Of a stretch of DNA of 64,000 nucleotides, positions 23,623-36,307 are shown in pieces. This DNA comes from Acanthaster planci (taxonomy: Eukaryota; Echinodermata; Asteroidea; Valvatida; Acanthasteridae), in assembly GCF_001949145.1 (NCBI RefSeq), contig NW_019091432.1:1343961-1407960 (forward strand), written 5' to 3'. Numbering within the stretch: the first letter of the stretch is position 1; the number at the start of each line of letters is the position of its first letter. The position numbers were made by a program, and so were the translations under genes. The notes beneath the pieces were generated by a model. It saw nothing but the letters and a program-made list of their open reading frames with translations, did not search any database and was not told where the DNA came from.

Positions 23623-26600
23623 CTGCAAGACAAAGCATCTAAAAGTGATTGAATTGTATGTAAGTCCGAGAGATTAACTACATTTACAATCAATACGAAA
23701 CACTGTTAAAGACATTAAACATGTACGCTGTTCATTTTTTAAGAAGACATACCTACTCAGCAATATTGTGTTTAAGGATGAGTGGGTGACAGACATGATG
23801 CCAAATCAATGTGGGACTGCAGATGCATATCCCATATGACACATATGTACACTGACAGTAAAATAACAGGTACATGTAAGAGTTCATATATGGACATTCT
23901 CGAGGTCGGAATGATGTCACTGATTCTTGATTCTTCTCTGTGATTGGTCAATTGATGGCTGTTCCTTCTTTCACACTCAAAACTCAAAGGGGCAAAAATA
24001 GGGTAGCGGTCTACGGGAAAAATGTGAATCAACTCAAACTCTTAACCTTTACATCAAATGTGCCTGGAATTTCACTATTTATGCGTTATAAACATTTCCC
24101 ACACTGTACGGAAAAGGTTTTAGTGTTGCTGCCAAAAAAAGAGGAGAATGTGCAAATCCCTGTACAAAGCGAATGGAGAGTTCCCCCTTTGCCCAGACAT
24201 GAGAGCAATAAATGGAAAAACCTCCGACCTCAACAATCCCTAATTTTTTCCTCAAATTTTTATATCAGCCATCAGAAAGTGCTAACCTGTTCTAAAAAGT
24301 TTGTGCACATAATATCAAGTGATTTCTGCATATGAAACTCTTTACCCAAAACAAAGTAAGAATACAAATGGGGCGGTTATCATGGGAGAACTAAAATAGG
24401 AGTGGACAGGGTTAAATCTGCCATTCAAAATATCTTAATACTTGCACACAACGACTACTTGCATTGTTAGTGTTACCAATCTGGGCCCAGCCATGGAGGT
24501 TTCCTACCTCCACGGCCCAACTTAATGGCACTGCTTACTAAAAACAACTCAAGGTTGTTAACACTTAAGATTAGAGGTGGCAGCGTGTCAGTTTCAGCAA
24601 GCGTTTAAGTGCAATCTTGAACTTGCGCAAATTTACTGTACTCCACCCTATGTTGATTTGCCTTTGAATATTAACATCCATTCATAGGATAATCATCTCA
24701 GAAGAGAGTACAATAAATCTGCGGAAGTAGGCACAGGCCTGTGCCGTAAACCATGCGAAAACATACGGGCCCCGGTCCTGATCCTGCGGCATCAACTTCA
24801 TGAGGCTTGAGCCTCGAGGACAACTGTAGCCCTTGTGCCAATACCCCTCTATGTGTACTCAGAGTTGATATAATGCCGTTATTTTCCTCCGAACCACAGT
24901 AGTTGTAAAACTTAAAAGTAACCAGTAACTCAGTGCTGAAAACGACGAAAGAATTTGTGACAAAATCAGTGCGGTCACGAAAAAGTTCACATTTTGAGTG
25001 TTTGTCAAACAGCGCCCTCTAGAAATACATGTACAACCTAAAGAACTTGTTACTCCAGAGGTCATTAGCAATGACCGTGGCTCGTTTGAAATACGGAACT
25101 GGCTCATTAATTGTTTACTGTTGTCAGCAAATAATTTTTCACCGATTAAGTTAATGAGGCTACTCGTTTTCAGGTCACAAGTTCATGCATTAAGTTATGG
25201 CATAAATACATAATCATCACCACAAACAAACTCGTGATTGTTCAGTACATTTTTTTCAGTCTCAGGCTTTTTTCGTTTTGCGGGTGATTTTTTATGTTTT
25301 TTTTTTTGAGCATGGACTTCTGATGACAGAATCATTCATTCTCAAATACCCATCCCATGATCCTGCAATCAAGCCAAGAGCTTGGCATTGGCGTAATTAA
25401 AATGATAAGTGTGGTGAGGGGGGGGGCGAAGTGCAGTGACAACTGTCTAAAGAATAAGACTTTCCCAAGGCGAGTCATCCTGTGCATTGTTGTCAACCTA
25501 CCAAATTGTTTTGGAAAGTTCTATCTCAAAGAGATCTTAGCCGCTTTTATTTTCTGTAATAGCGCTGTAAAACTGTTATTTTACTCGTGGTCCTTCTACA
25601 TTTTTGTAGTAAATGAACCTGTTTCCAGTTTGGTATGGCCGACGTGAATTGGTTTTGAATGCAGTTGCATGTGATTTTTCCTTGAGGTCTGGTGAAGTCT
25701 CTCTTGATTGTTGAAGAGCGCCAATGTTTAAGTGGCAGATGTGTGTGTTATTTGTTCATCTTCCTCAGTATTGTCGAATGAGCCTCGGTTTGACTCGTAT
25801 GCGATCAATCATGAATGCGGAAAGAGGACTCGGGCAGCAATTCCCTTTTGAGTGGGCTTGAAGCCTGAATTTTTCATTTGCTGTCAACAGACTGTTCGTA
25901 CTAACATCATGAATCTCTTTGATTTGACATCTGGTCATTTCAAATTTCTGTCTTCATTTGTTTTCATCGGCTATGAACTTTTAGGTGTTTTGATTACTGG
26001 GCAAGATGTCATTTATTATGCATTACAAAACTTGTTTTGATTCATGTTTTGAGACCTGATGAGATATTTTGGAGAATAATTCTGAAGGTTCCCACTTTAA
26101 TATTGTATTGAAATTCTTTGGAAGAAATACAAAAATCAAACACTGCTCTGGCGACCTCGGGTCACATAATTGATGCTGTTTTAAGGGATGCCAATTTTCT
26201 TTCTTTGTTCCAGTATACCTAATACGCGTTCATTTTGGCCCAATCGTACTTTTTAGAACATGCTCACACACTATTTAGCTGTTTGTTTCATCAACTTACT
26301 AGCATGGAGGCTGAATTTTTATATCCTGTTTGGATGTTTAGTTTTAAACAATTAAAAACCCCAAAAGCAGCCATAGTTCTGAAATAAATGTAACAAACGT
26401 AATTATCAAGTCAAACTGGTTTTTACATACTTTCAATCCATCCATCTGTTGATGCCCCAAATATTTTAAGATGGCATTTTAAGGGAAGGGAGATGCTTTT
26501 CAAAAGATTAATTTGTTTGATTGTTCAGGAATTTCCATTGTTTCAAGTGGAAGATTCTGCCCCTAGGTGATGACCAGCAATGGCAAAAACAAGAGGATAA

Positions 26601-28487
26601 TGGTTATTGAACACTTCAGTTGCACAGCTTTTTGTTGCTTTTTTAAAAGACAAATTTTGCTATGCATTACTTGCAGTATTTACAAGTAACATCTCAAGAG
26701 AAAGCACGTCAGTAATTGTTTCAACAATCAAGTTGACCAAATGACAATTCATAAAGACCTTTTTTTTAAACTGAGTTGTACATTTATTGAAAGAAGTTGG
26801 AAAATACAGAAGTCTTGTAATCTCGCTTTACTTTTTACTGATCTGGGTTAGTGATGAATTCACACAGGGCGATAATGGGTATGGAGAAACTTATCACTGA
26901 GAAAAACTAAGGTGACAATGTTTCTTGGTCTGATATCAAGGAAAAAACTTGCAAATACTTAATGCAACCAAAGTAGGTAAAAGGCCATTTTTAAAAAGAC
27001 AATAAATACATTATTTGGTAGCAGTAAATGACAGCTGTGATATTTCACACTTTGAAGCCTTGCAGACATTTTTGCAAAGTCTTCTACAATCATGAGAACC
27101 CTTGAGCTTGTACATATTTCACACATACAGCAACAATAACATGACAGTGTATGTAAAGCTCATGCATTTTGATTTGATAAAACAAGACTTATAACACGGT
27201 CTCTATGTGAGATACTCTGTAGGCAATGTCAGATTGGTCCTAGAATTCGGAAGTTTAAGATGAGAAAATTGATTTGTGATGATGACTAATCAGTGGTGTC
27301 TGATCAGAAGATGGTCTGAATATCAGCAATGCTTTCTACAAAGGCACTTTTAAACTGCTCACTTTTTCTTATCTGGATGATCCAAGTAGTGCTTCACTCA
27401 ACACATGGGTTTAATACTGAATTACTCAATTCAACGCAGTTTTCAGTATTACATGTATTTTTAAAATCAATGTGAATTAATTAAGCTGACCCATTTTAAA
27501 TTCTGCATAAACGTTGCCAGTAAATTTCCAGACTTAAAAAAATACTAGTACAAAAATGCTTCGAAAGATAATTACATAAATTCTGTTCACATAATTTGAT
27601 ATCATTGACATCATTTTAATTTGCCATTAAGTCAACTCTTGATTTCATCTTCAGCCAGCCAGTCTATCAATACTGTCTCTTTGTTGTGTTTCATGTATTC
27701 AGCTAGTTGTCTTCAATTAGTTTGTTCACTGCTTGACCATTCAACAACAGAGCACAGAAAACTGCAACTATTGCGTCGGTCCAAAAGTGCAATCTGTGAA
27801 AGTGGGAAACGAATGCAGAAGCAAGAAAAACAAGTTCTGTTTTTTTTTTTTAAGTTTGGGGAACAAAAGATTGCAACTAGCTATGATTAGGAATAGCAAA
27901 GCTCAGTCCTTAAACTTTACAAGTTACAGCTTTCAGGGGGAGAGGGGGGCATGTGCCAATCAGGCGATAAGGATTTATTCTGGCATTGTATATTGACAAA
28001 TACGTGTAATAAATATTTCAGTACAGAAGTAAGAACAATTTTTGTATGGAATGTTCCGTTCTTCACCTCACGGAGGGGAACATTCCATCCATCACCTCAT
28101 GAAACTATTCTTGCTACACCATTCAAAGCGTTCATTTTTGTCTTTTTTTGTTTTTTTTTGCAGTGCTGCTCACCAGTGTAAACATATGCTTTACTATGGT
28201 GTTGTGGTCTTTACAATTAAAATATTTAAATAATGTAGCATTGCATGGAGTATACGCTTCCTGACTGAGTGCACCCTCGAGAAATACTGGCTTCAAATTT
28301 CAAAGAAAACAACTTAAAAACGCATGTTCTTTTCCAGTCAACAGAGTGCACAACACTGTCACTCAATAGTTAACGCTAAATGTTACCGTGACCAAATGAT
28401 GGAAGAAATATGTACACTTTTGGACACTTGGCACTAATTTAAATATTAAAATAATAATTTAAAATTATATTTTACATTGCAGTTGTA
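23623..28487. other. Intergenic stretch between transporter copy B and TAB1
   Basis: No gene is recognised in about 4.9 kb. An imperfect palindrome sits at 24482-24518 (TGGGCC..TGGAGGT with ACCTCCA..GGCCCA) and a 12-bp inverted repeat at 28046-28088 (ATGGAATGTTCC with GGAACATTCCAT). The segment next to 28488 should be TAB1 3' UTR. Confidence 0.4.
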
Positions 28488-31400
28488 TCACTGAGACAAT
28501 TGAGTGTCCATAATGGCCGCATTGAAAGCTTCGTTGAATTCGGTAAAGTCCACATAGGGTTCGATGTACCCTTCTTCATCGGGCTCAGTCGGGCGTGGGC
28601 TTGCCACCTGCAGGCGCTGGAAGAGTAAGAGTTCCTCCCCGCCATGCTGAGTGTCGCTGTCGCTGGTGTTGTACCTGGAGTCCTGATTGCTGTTGGGATC
28701 GGTGTCATTCAGGTTGCTGCATGGCGTGGACACGCTGCTGCTGGTGGGTGATTCAACCGTGCTGGTGTGGGATGATGTGGGCGACATTGTCTCTGTGACG
28801 TTGATGGACAGCGGGACCATGGTCGGTGAGATGGGCAGGATCTGCTCTGGCTGGAGCAGCCGGCTCGGCTGGGGGGAAGGCGGGCTGGTGAACCCAGGCC
28901 TCGGTGGGATAATCAGCATGGGCCGCTGGCCGCTCGCGGCCTTCGGGTTGTAGGGCACCGTGACTGGATTGAACTGTGAGGTGGGACTGGTGACGTTGGT
29001 GCCCAGCGGGAAGTTGAAGTTCCGCACCAAGAGGGTGATGTCCTCGCGCTTCTGGCACTGGCTGGCCCGAGGCCCCCTCTCCAGGTAGGTGTCGTGGTGG
29101 ATGCGGACGACCTTGTCCACCACGCCCTGCGCCACACCACTCAGCGTCGACTGGACGGAAAATTCCGCCGCAATCATTTTGGCGATGTCGACGTTGGCCT
29201 GCACTGTGGCAGTAGAGTCTTCTAGGGATTTATGAAGTCCACCTGTGAACATGGCTAGGAATCCAGTCATGCTGTTAAGCTGTATCCCACCAATCACTTC
29301 GGGCTCAGCTATCACTGGCTCACTCTTCGCAAGACTAAAGGAAAAGACAAATTTGTATTCTTTCAAATTCATGTGCACATTTTACAAAAGCAGAGCCCAG
29401 GTCAAAGTTCACCTGCCTACATGCATGAGCACATGGCGCAGTATCACCACTGGAGGGCTGCTACAAATATATGCACTGGGTCTCAGTCTTAAACCAAAAG
29501 ATCCTTCAAAATCCACCAGGTTTTGGAGGATTGTGTAGGACTAAGGAATGTGCAGTCCAAATAATAAAACTTTACACTGGACTTGATGCTCCTTGAAAGT
29601 TAAAGTGCAAAGCGCCATTGGTTTCCTGCCTAGAGTATGATAATGGTAGATACAGGAGACTTTGTAGTAAAAAATGCTTAGGAATTCAGCTTTAAGCAAA
29701 CACACAGATGTAACACCCTTCAAAATCTGAACAAGATTTGGATCTTTTTGTTAAGTTTACCTCAGAGTGGCATGTTCCTTATAGCCTCCTTTCAAGGAGT
29801 GGTCGCCGATCTGCCTGGTGGTGTTGGAGCTGCCCAGCTGATTGCCATTGATCTGTGTGATGTCAAGGCCCAGCTGTTGCAGCCTCAGTACCTCGTCGTC
29901 GTTGTGGACAGTGTGGTCGATGCTCAGCTGCTTGACAGAGAGACTACCATCTGGCTCCCTGATGCACAGGACTGTTCTTGAATCCCCTGGGAGGAAAGGA
30001 AATAAAACAGGTCTTCTGAAATGCTGGATTCGAAGCTCTGCTTGTGTCTTTCAAGAAAGCAACTGGCTTTCCGAAGACAATTACAAAATCACCTACAAGA
30101 GAACATGGACCAAACTGAACAAGCCAGTGTTGTGTTCAATCTGGTAACTGAACCAGAAAGTAGAGAGGCAGTGCTGAATATTAGGAATTAATATACACTT
30201 GACTTTCACAACAAAGTGCAAACTGAAAATTGAAAATTTTTTTGTTTGCCTTTTAGCAACTATCAAATGTACAAAATACAAAATTTGAGATTCTTTCACT
30301 GACTATAGCCAACAAGTCGGTATTTGTGGCACTTACCCACGTTAGCTACAAAGAGTTTTCCAGAGACGATGAGTGCAACATTAGCTGAAGCGCCACCAAT
30401 GATCTGACTATCCAAGGCTTGTAATTTGTCAACTTCGGTAGGGTACTGTTGGTACAGCTCATAGTCGTTAAGCTCCTGTGTAGTCAGCAGAAAAAGACAG
30501 AAACAGGAAGATATCAACTGACCTTGCTCTAAGAGTCGGCCATCTTGATTTGAAAGTGAGGCACTCCCGGTCAACAATTTCTAAACATTTGAGATGTGTA
30601 GAAACAAAGATAACGCAATGGGGCAACAGATGAATTAACATCACTGTGTTCTAATGGGTAGTTCCATATTCTAGACAAAAAAAGCATTTAGGAAGGCTGT
30701 GCAGGAGTACCAAGAACAGTCATTTTGAGAGAGCATGAACCATACCTCTGGCAGCTGCAACTTGAGATTGGTCCGCTCGGCCAAGAGCTCGTCGATGCTC
30801 TCAAAGTAACTCCTCTCCACGGTGTGGAAGGCATGGTGGAGGATTTTCCTGAATGCCTCATCTTCCCTGATGTCTAGGAGCTGTCCCAGGAGCAGTTCGG
30901 CCGGCAGGCGGAGACGGGCAAAGTCGGCCACGTGCATCCCATCGTGCCCATCAAAGACGCCGTAGAGGTAGCACTCAAACTCGTTAGTCCTGAGTCAGGT
31001 GGAAAAAGATCACTTCGGGTCAAGTGCAGTTCTGACTGCGTGCTGTACAGAAGGGTTACACTTGGCCCTAAGCCCTCCAATGTCCTCAGAAAGACCTACC
31101 AAGAGGATGTGCAGGAGTTGGAGGAGTTGTGCACTACACACTTGTATAATACTAAGCTGCAAAGAAAGTACCGCTGGGTCCCTGAACAGTGATTCGCTTT
31201 GGAGAACTAAGGAACCCCCCTTACAATAAAGCCTGTAGGGTTAGATTAAATATGAAACTGGAAAGTGTTCCATATACGGACATCACTTGACAACCGATGC
31301 ACAAGCCCTATGGGACTGGTCTGAACAATTTAAGTACTTCATAAGTACATGTAAATGCTTCAATATTTTATCTGCTAATTTTGGCTCTTTAGCACATGTT

Positions 31401-33712
31401 ATCACTTTCTGACGGCTGATGTAACACCACACGGGAAAATTAGTGAAGTGTTCATCTGGAACTCTTCCTGAGAAATTATCAAGGACCAAAGTTGGGGATG
31501 CCACTTAACACACTATGTGCCGTGCAGAGAAGGATTTCAATGTGACGAACCTGGTAGACTGCACCAAAAGTTGAACCCCCTCATGCAATGTAGAATGTGC
31601 AATTTGTGACTAATTGCAAAGCAATCTTTTTGATACTCAGCAATGCAACATTTACCCAGTTGGGCCACAAACACCTGCAGCATGGTACTGTGTCACACAA
31701 CAGGTCTTGAAATTCATACTTGCAAAAACGTGCTTCAAAACCAAAGGTTGCCAGCTTAAAATCTATGTAATTGTCATGCTAACCCAAAGACAGGTGAATA
31801 CTATTCCAAAACAATATACATCACATGGAGATTTGGCTGGTAACCTGATTTTTCAAGCAAGGTTTTTCATGCTTAAGCAAATTTTGTGCTTAAGCAGCTC
31901 TATTTAATTGGCCCCACAGGAAATCCACCATAGCCATCGTGGCTATGGCATGTCAGACCGAGTAATCTCACCTGAAGTGGAAGAAGCGATCTTCAAACTC
32001 ATGCTCTTCCTCTCGAGCACCGTCTTGTCGATAGATCTGATTGGTCGAATAGCCAATGCCAGACAGGTGGCAGACTGGAAGATCATCGGTCCAGCTTGGC
32101 GCAGGAGACTGCCAAGTAATAACAGCTTACTTGAATTTAACAAGAAACATGCAGTAAACACTCTGGCACAGAGATACCACATCAAACCAAGCTGACTGCA
32201 TTCATGTAGTTTTTACAGACAAAAGTTCTGGTACAGACAGGCACAGCGCTGTAGTCCAGTCACTGGTCTTCTCTAACTGGTTTGATGAAAGCAATCTCAA
32301 AAATGTAAGCCTCAATTAATGTACAAAACGTGACTTCTTTTGAAATAATAAAAACCTGGGGACAGTTTTTCTGTTTCTTTTTGGTCAAAATGCATCACAT
32401 GATTGTGTATTAACATTTGATAAAGCCCGCTGAGAAGTGATAATGCCCGCTGAGTAAATCACACACTAGCACATGGATGTGAGACAGTTTAATTCAGTCT
32501 GATTAAACCAATTATTACACGTATTAAGGCATAGTATTTCACACCATGGCCTCTGCAGACGACTGAGCTTAGCGGACCGTGTCACAATGGATGACTTGTC
32601 TCAACGGACGACTTGTCTCTCCTTTTAACGCATGAACGGTCGAGTTATCTCAACAGTCGAGTTGTCCAAAATCGAGTTGGCAAACGGTTGAGTTGTCTGG
32701 ACCCTGTTAGTACTGTCATGACTGTACCAGTGTAATGCCTAGCTCTACTGAGTGGAACGTTAGTATTCTTCTTTTTTGATTTTGGATGGGATAGTCATAC
32801 TAACGCTCCACACCTGTACATAGACTAAGGTGAAAACGGCTCTCAAAAATTCCAAAGACATACCAAACTATACCTCTATCACCACCTACTGGCTTCCGTA
32901 AATGCCAACGTCAAACGGTTGGGGCTTCAATGATATTTCTTACTTCAAAATCTGTCAAAATCCGACTGTTTTTGCTCGACACATGCACAGCACTTAAAAT
33001 TTTCGCTGCCTCCTCCCCTTCAAATATGGGTGTGTAGACTTTCTGGCCCAGTAACTGGAGAAAATGTTGCATCCTGACCTGACTCCACTTTTCTCATCAT
33101 AGGCCAGTATAAGCCTATCATCTAAATAAAATTAAAAGTCAGTCATTACAGAAATGCTGAAAAGACACAAATTCTGGATTAAGAAACATTTACCGATGTT
33201 GTTGGGAAATATTTAGAAAATTTTCTTCACTCCCCATAGACTTTGTACACAACTGCTGAAGTAGAGTCAGGGTGCAACATTTTTTCCGTCAGAAATATCA
33301 TTCATTGACCCAACCGTTTGACTTTGCAGGCATTTACGGAAGCCAGTACTACTAGTACTAGTAGTACAGTACAGTAGGCCTAGGTGGTGATAGAGCTTTA
33401 GAGGTATTTTGGGCGAGTCTTGGGAATTTTCGTGAACCGTTTTCACCTTACTCTATGTACAGGCGTGGAGCGTTAGTATGACGATCCCGTTCAAAATCGA
33501 AAAAGAGGAATAGGCCTACTAACGTTCCAATTAGAGCTAGGCATGCTAGGCCTATGTAATGCCCAGGCCCGTTGAACATGTTGTTGGATAGGGTTGAAAC
33601 AGATTTATTTTAACGAGGTCTTTTATGATATAAAAGTGATAATAATGCTTACCTGAGATATTGAAGATGACGACAGAATTTTCTTTCTTAAGCCTGGATG
33701 AGGAGTAGCCAT
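28488..33712 (-). CDS. TAB1: TAK1-binding protein 1 (TAB1)
   Basis: TAB1 is a cytosolic adaptor with a PP2C-like fold that binds and activates TAK1 (MAP3K7) and also p38. Six exons, 33712-33653, 32108-31972, 30989-30746, 30475-30337, 29986-29761 and 29334-28488, join in frame to 550 codons (human about 504). Exon 2 has SPAPSWTDDLPVCHLSG. Exon 3 has YGVFDGHDG (DGHDG at 79-83) and RLPAELLLGQL. Exon 4 to 5 reads VANVGDSRTVLC (DSR at 195-197), then the RQIGDHSLKGGY block. Exon 6 has AKSEPVIAEPE, the motif-8 position as FTGGL (Gly300 instead of catalytic Asp) and REDITLLVRNF, followed by a long Pro/Ser/Thr-rich linker. The C-terminus keeps the TAK1-binding motif EPYVDFTEF (527-535). Compared with the vertebrate protein the PP2C motifs 2 and 5 are more canonical. 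Exon 1 is supported by frame, phase and the RKK..SQ resemblance. Confidence 0.95.
32735..33544. mobile_element. Foldback element in TAB1 intron 1
   Basis: Left arm 32735-32945 and right arm 33288-33544 are imperfect reverse complements. Shared blocks are TGCCTAGCTCTA, GGAACGTTAGTA, CATACTAACGCTCCAC, TTCCGTAAATGCC, CAAACGGTTGGG and TGATATTTCT. The loop of about 340 bp has no coding signal. The right arm carries an extra TACTAGTACTAG run. It resembles a non-autonomous foldback transposon. Confidence 0.8.
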
Positions 33713-33719
33713 GGTTAAA

Positions 33720-33788
33720 TCATAAATCACATTCAGAAGCGAAACGGTTGTCGATCAAATTTTGGGGCACTTCGTTGGGCGCAGCCAT
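33720..33788 (-). promoter_or_regulatory. TISU/YY1-like element with short upstream ORF at TAB1
   Basis: The minus strand reads CAAGATGGCTGC at 33792-33781. This fits the TISU consensus (SAASATGGCGGC), which is also a YY1 site and marks promoters with very short 5' UTRs. Its ATG (33788) opens a 22-codon frame ending in TGA at 33722-33720, only 7 bases before the TAB1 ATG at 33712 and in another frame. The TAB1 frame does not extend to this ATG. It may mark the transcription start, the uORF, or both. Confidence 0.5.
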
Positions 33789-34207
33789 CTTGTGACTAGC
33801 AAAACTAGCCCGGATGTTCATCAGTAAAAATCGATCACATAAAAACTTGTTCGTGTATAAAGTATCGATTCTTTAGTATTGTTTATACTTTAAACCTCAA
33901 GGTTTTGGACGCTTTCCTTGCGTAGAGAAAGTATCGACTCCTTAATGTTGTCCAAAGCGCATAATACCGTAGCTTGTTTATTGGCGATTTGTACTGTATG
34001 TCACGAATTGCTGGTTTATCTATGACGCTAGAAATTACACAAAAAACGGCAAGGAAAAGAACCTCAGCCATTCGTGTGCATTACGGTTAGCTGGTTAGTA
34101 GTGCAGGAGTATTCGTGGCAAGTACTGCATGATACTATTGATAGAATTTATTGTTGGGAGATGACAGGCATGACAAGTGGAAAGTTCCAATCATGTTAAA
34201 GCTGCAA

Positions 34208-34560
34208 TAGGCCTGTTACGCCCCAACTATAGCAGAAGTCCCAACTATAGTTGGGACAGTCCCAACTGTAGTGCTGCAGTTGGGCTGGCCCAACTATTGT
34301 TGACCAGTGTCTGTGGGAAATGTCTCAACATTGTCCAAGTCAATGTGTCTCACACTTGACACAATTCATCAAAAATGTGGCACTTAGCCCTATGACGAAT
34401 GGCATGACATTTGTAAACAATATGACTTTGGCACATGCTGGGCACATCATGCACACAGGACCTCTCTGCTGTAGTTGAACCGGCCCAACTGTAGCACTCT
34501 AGTTGGGACGGGCCCAACTATAGTTGGGACTGATGCTATAGTTGGGGCGTAACAGGCCTA
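34208..34560. mobile_element. Inverted-repeat miniature transposon flanked by TA
   Basis: The outer 25 bases (34208-34232) and the last 25 (34536-34560) are perfect reverse complements. Similarity continues inward for about 90 bp with repeated CCCAACTATAGTTGGG palindromes. The ends read TA-GGCCTG and CAGGCC-TA, consistent with insertion at TA. The roughly 180-bp centre is non-coding. Confidence 0.88.
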
Positions 34561-36140
34561 AGCCTTATCGCAAATATTGAAATACTGCCTGTGTGATTTT
34601 GCACAATGGTAGAGTGTGGGAAGGAAGAAGGAGCAAACAAACAGTGCCCCTCTTTCTGTATATCCCACAGTGCCTTTCTACCTTTGTACAAAATAACCCA
34701 TATGGTATTACAAGCGACAAGGCTTATGAATTATTCATAGAGTTAGACACAATTTTTCTGCAACTTTGTCAGTTTGTAGGCCTGCTGTTCTTCAACGTGT
34801 GAAAAATCTTTAGGCCTACATTCATATTTGGTCAAAGACATTTAAAAGTACACTTTTTAAAACTGTCAAAACTATCCATATAATATGCTTTCCTGGACAA
34901 CCGAGGCCACTGTACTGTTGGTGTGTTGATGTCATCTGCTAGTGCTTGGGAAGAATTGAGTTCAGTGCATTCTTGAGATTGGCATGACATCACTGCAAAC
35001 ATTTAACATGCAGCAAAGGGGCAAATTTGGCCCAGTTTGGAGTAATTGTAGAATACCCGCCACTCTAAAAAATGACCCCTGGAATGACTGGTTACCTGGG
35101 TACAAGGTGAAAATCCCTTGAGAAGAGTGTGACACTTTGACTTGTACCTGGCTATGAGATTGATCGCACGGGGTATGAACTAATAGTTTTTCTGTTCAAA
35201 CTGTGAATCCAGAGCTCACTTACTGAAAGTGAAAACATTCCTGAGAATGAGATTGATGCTTGCTTGTTGCTGTGCACAAGGAATCAGCAAAGATGACAAA
35301 ATTTGTCCGTCAAAATCTACAAAAATACAACTCTTTTGTTTACTTCACTTTACTTCTTTACATGTACCTTCACTTCATTTTCCATGTGAAATATTTCATA
35401 GTAACAGTACAGTGTTACAGTGGGTGGAGGCCTCTAAAAAGTATAGCTTGTCAAGTAGAGACCCCCAGTTTTATTTATACATATGAAATACATGTCCAAG
35501 TCACAAAATATTAAGTACAAATGTAACTGTGTAGAAGGGGGGGTAGCTGGTTAGGTTCTCACAAGTGAAACTGATTTCCTGTATTACTCGTGGCAGATAA
35601 AGCCATGGTTTATTTCTTTCTTTCCAGTTCTATTTCTCTCTATCGTTCTTTGTCTTTAGGCTTTAGGTTTTGGCTTTGACTTGGCTTTGCTTTGCTTGAT
35701 GCAAGATTGGGTAACATGCCAGACTAAAAAGGCGAAAAACACACCAACATTCTTGCATCAAAATGGAGATTTCATGTAACCTTTGTAAAAGACATGGTTT
35801 GGAAGAGCGCCACCAATTTTTTAAGGAAAACAGGGCTCGACACCATTAAGTTGTAATAGCGCCCTCTAAGAACTTAAGTATCTGGATTCTACAGTAACAT
35901 TGAGGTTTTCTTCCTAGAATGACATCACAGTTTTGCTCATGGATATAGAAATCTCATTAACATAAAAAGCAGTAAAATACCCTTTGAAATTGTGAAATAA
36001 AAGTTGAAAATTAGGTTCAGACGTGCATTTTGAGGGTTTGTATTAAAACAAATTGATATCAGCAACCCTTTAAACTTTCCTTGTTTGTCAGGAAGATGTT
36101 GTCTTAACAGTGGTCTCATTACAGGTGTTTAGCTGTAATT

Positions 36141-36201
36141 ATTAACCCTAACACTCCTCAATCCTTCACCTGTTGGAGGATTGAGGAGTGTTAAGGTTAA
36201 T
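36141..36201. repeat. Near-perfect 25-bp hairpin upstream of LYRM1
   Basis: Arms 36141-36165 and 36177-36201 pair over 25 bases with one mismatch; the loop is 11 bases. It ends 106 bases before the LYRM1 ATG. Neither arm recurs elsewhere in the window as far as I can see. Confidence 0.9.
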
Positions 36202-36307
36202 GTCAGTGACTGTGCAACTCATGCCCCGTCCTGTGTGGGTGTTATCTATAGGTTAACTGGATGTGAGTTTTGATCGTCATGTGACTCTGGGTGGCTGGAC
36301 ACTCCTC

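Larger units (their letters stand above)
33789..36307. other. Intergenic region between divergent TAB1 and LYRM1
   Basis: This 2.5-kb spacer separates the divergent starts. It contains the inverted-repeat element 34208-34560 and the hairpin 36141-36201, and otherwise no gene that I can recognise. Any LYRM1 5' UTR exon should lie here; an acceptor-like CTATAG occurs at 36246-36251. Confidence 0.45.

Noticed and set aside
28595-29140. Open frames on the plus strand and in alternative frames over TAB1 exon 6
   Set aside because: They are shadows of the Pro/Ser-rich TAB1 coding sequence.
36263-36307. N-terminal extension of LYRM1
   Set aside because: That frame begins with GTG, and the ATG at 36308 gives a length and start close to the known protein.
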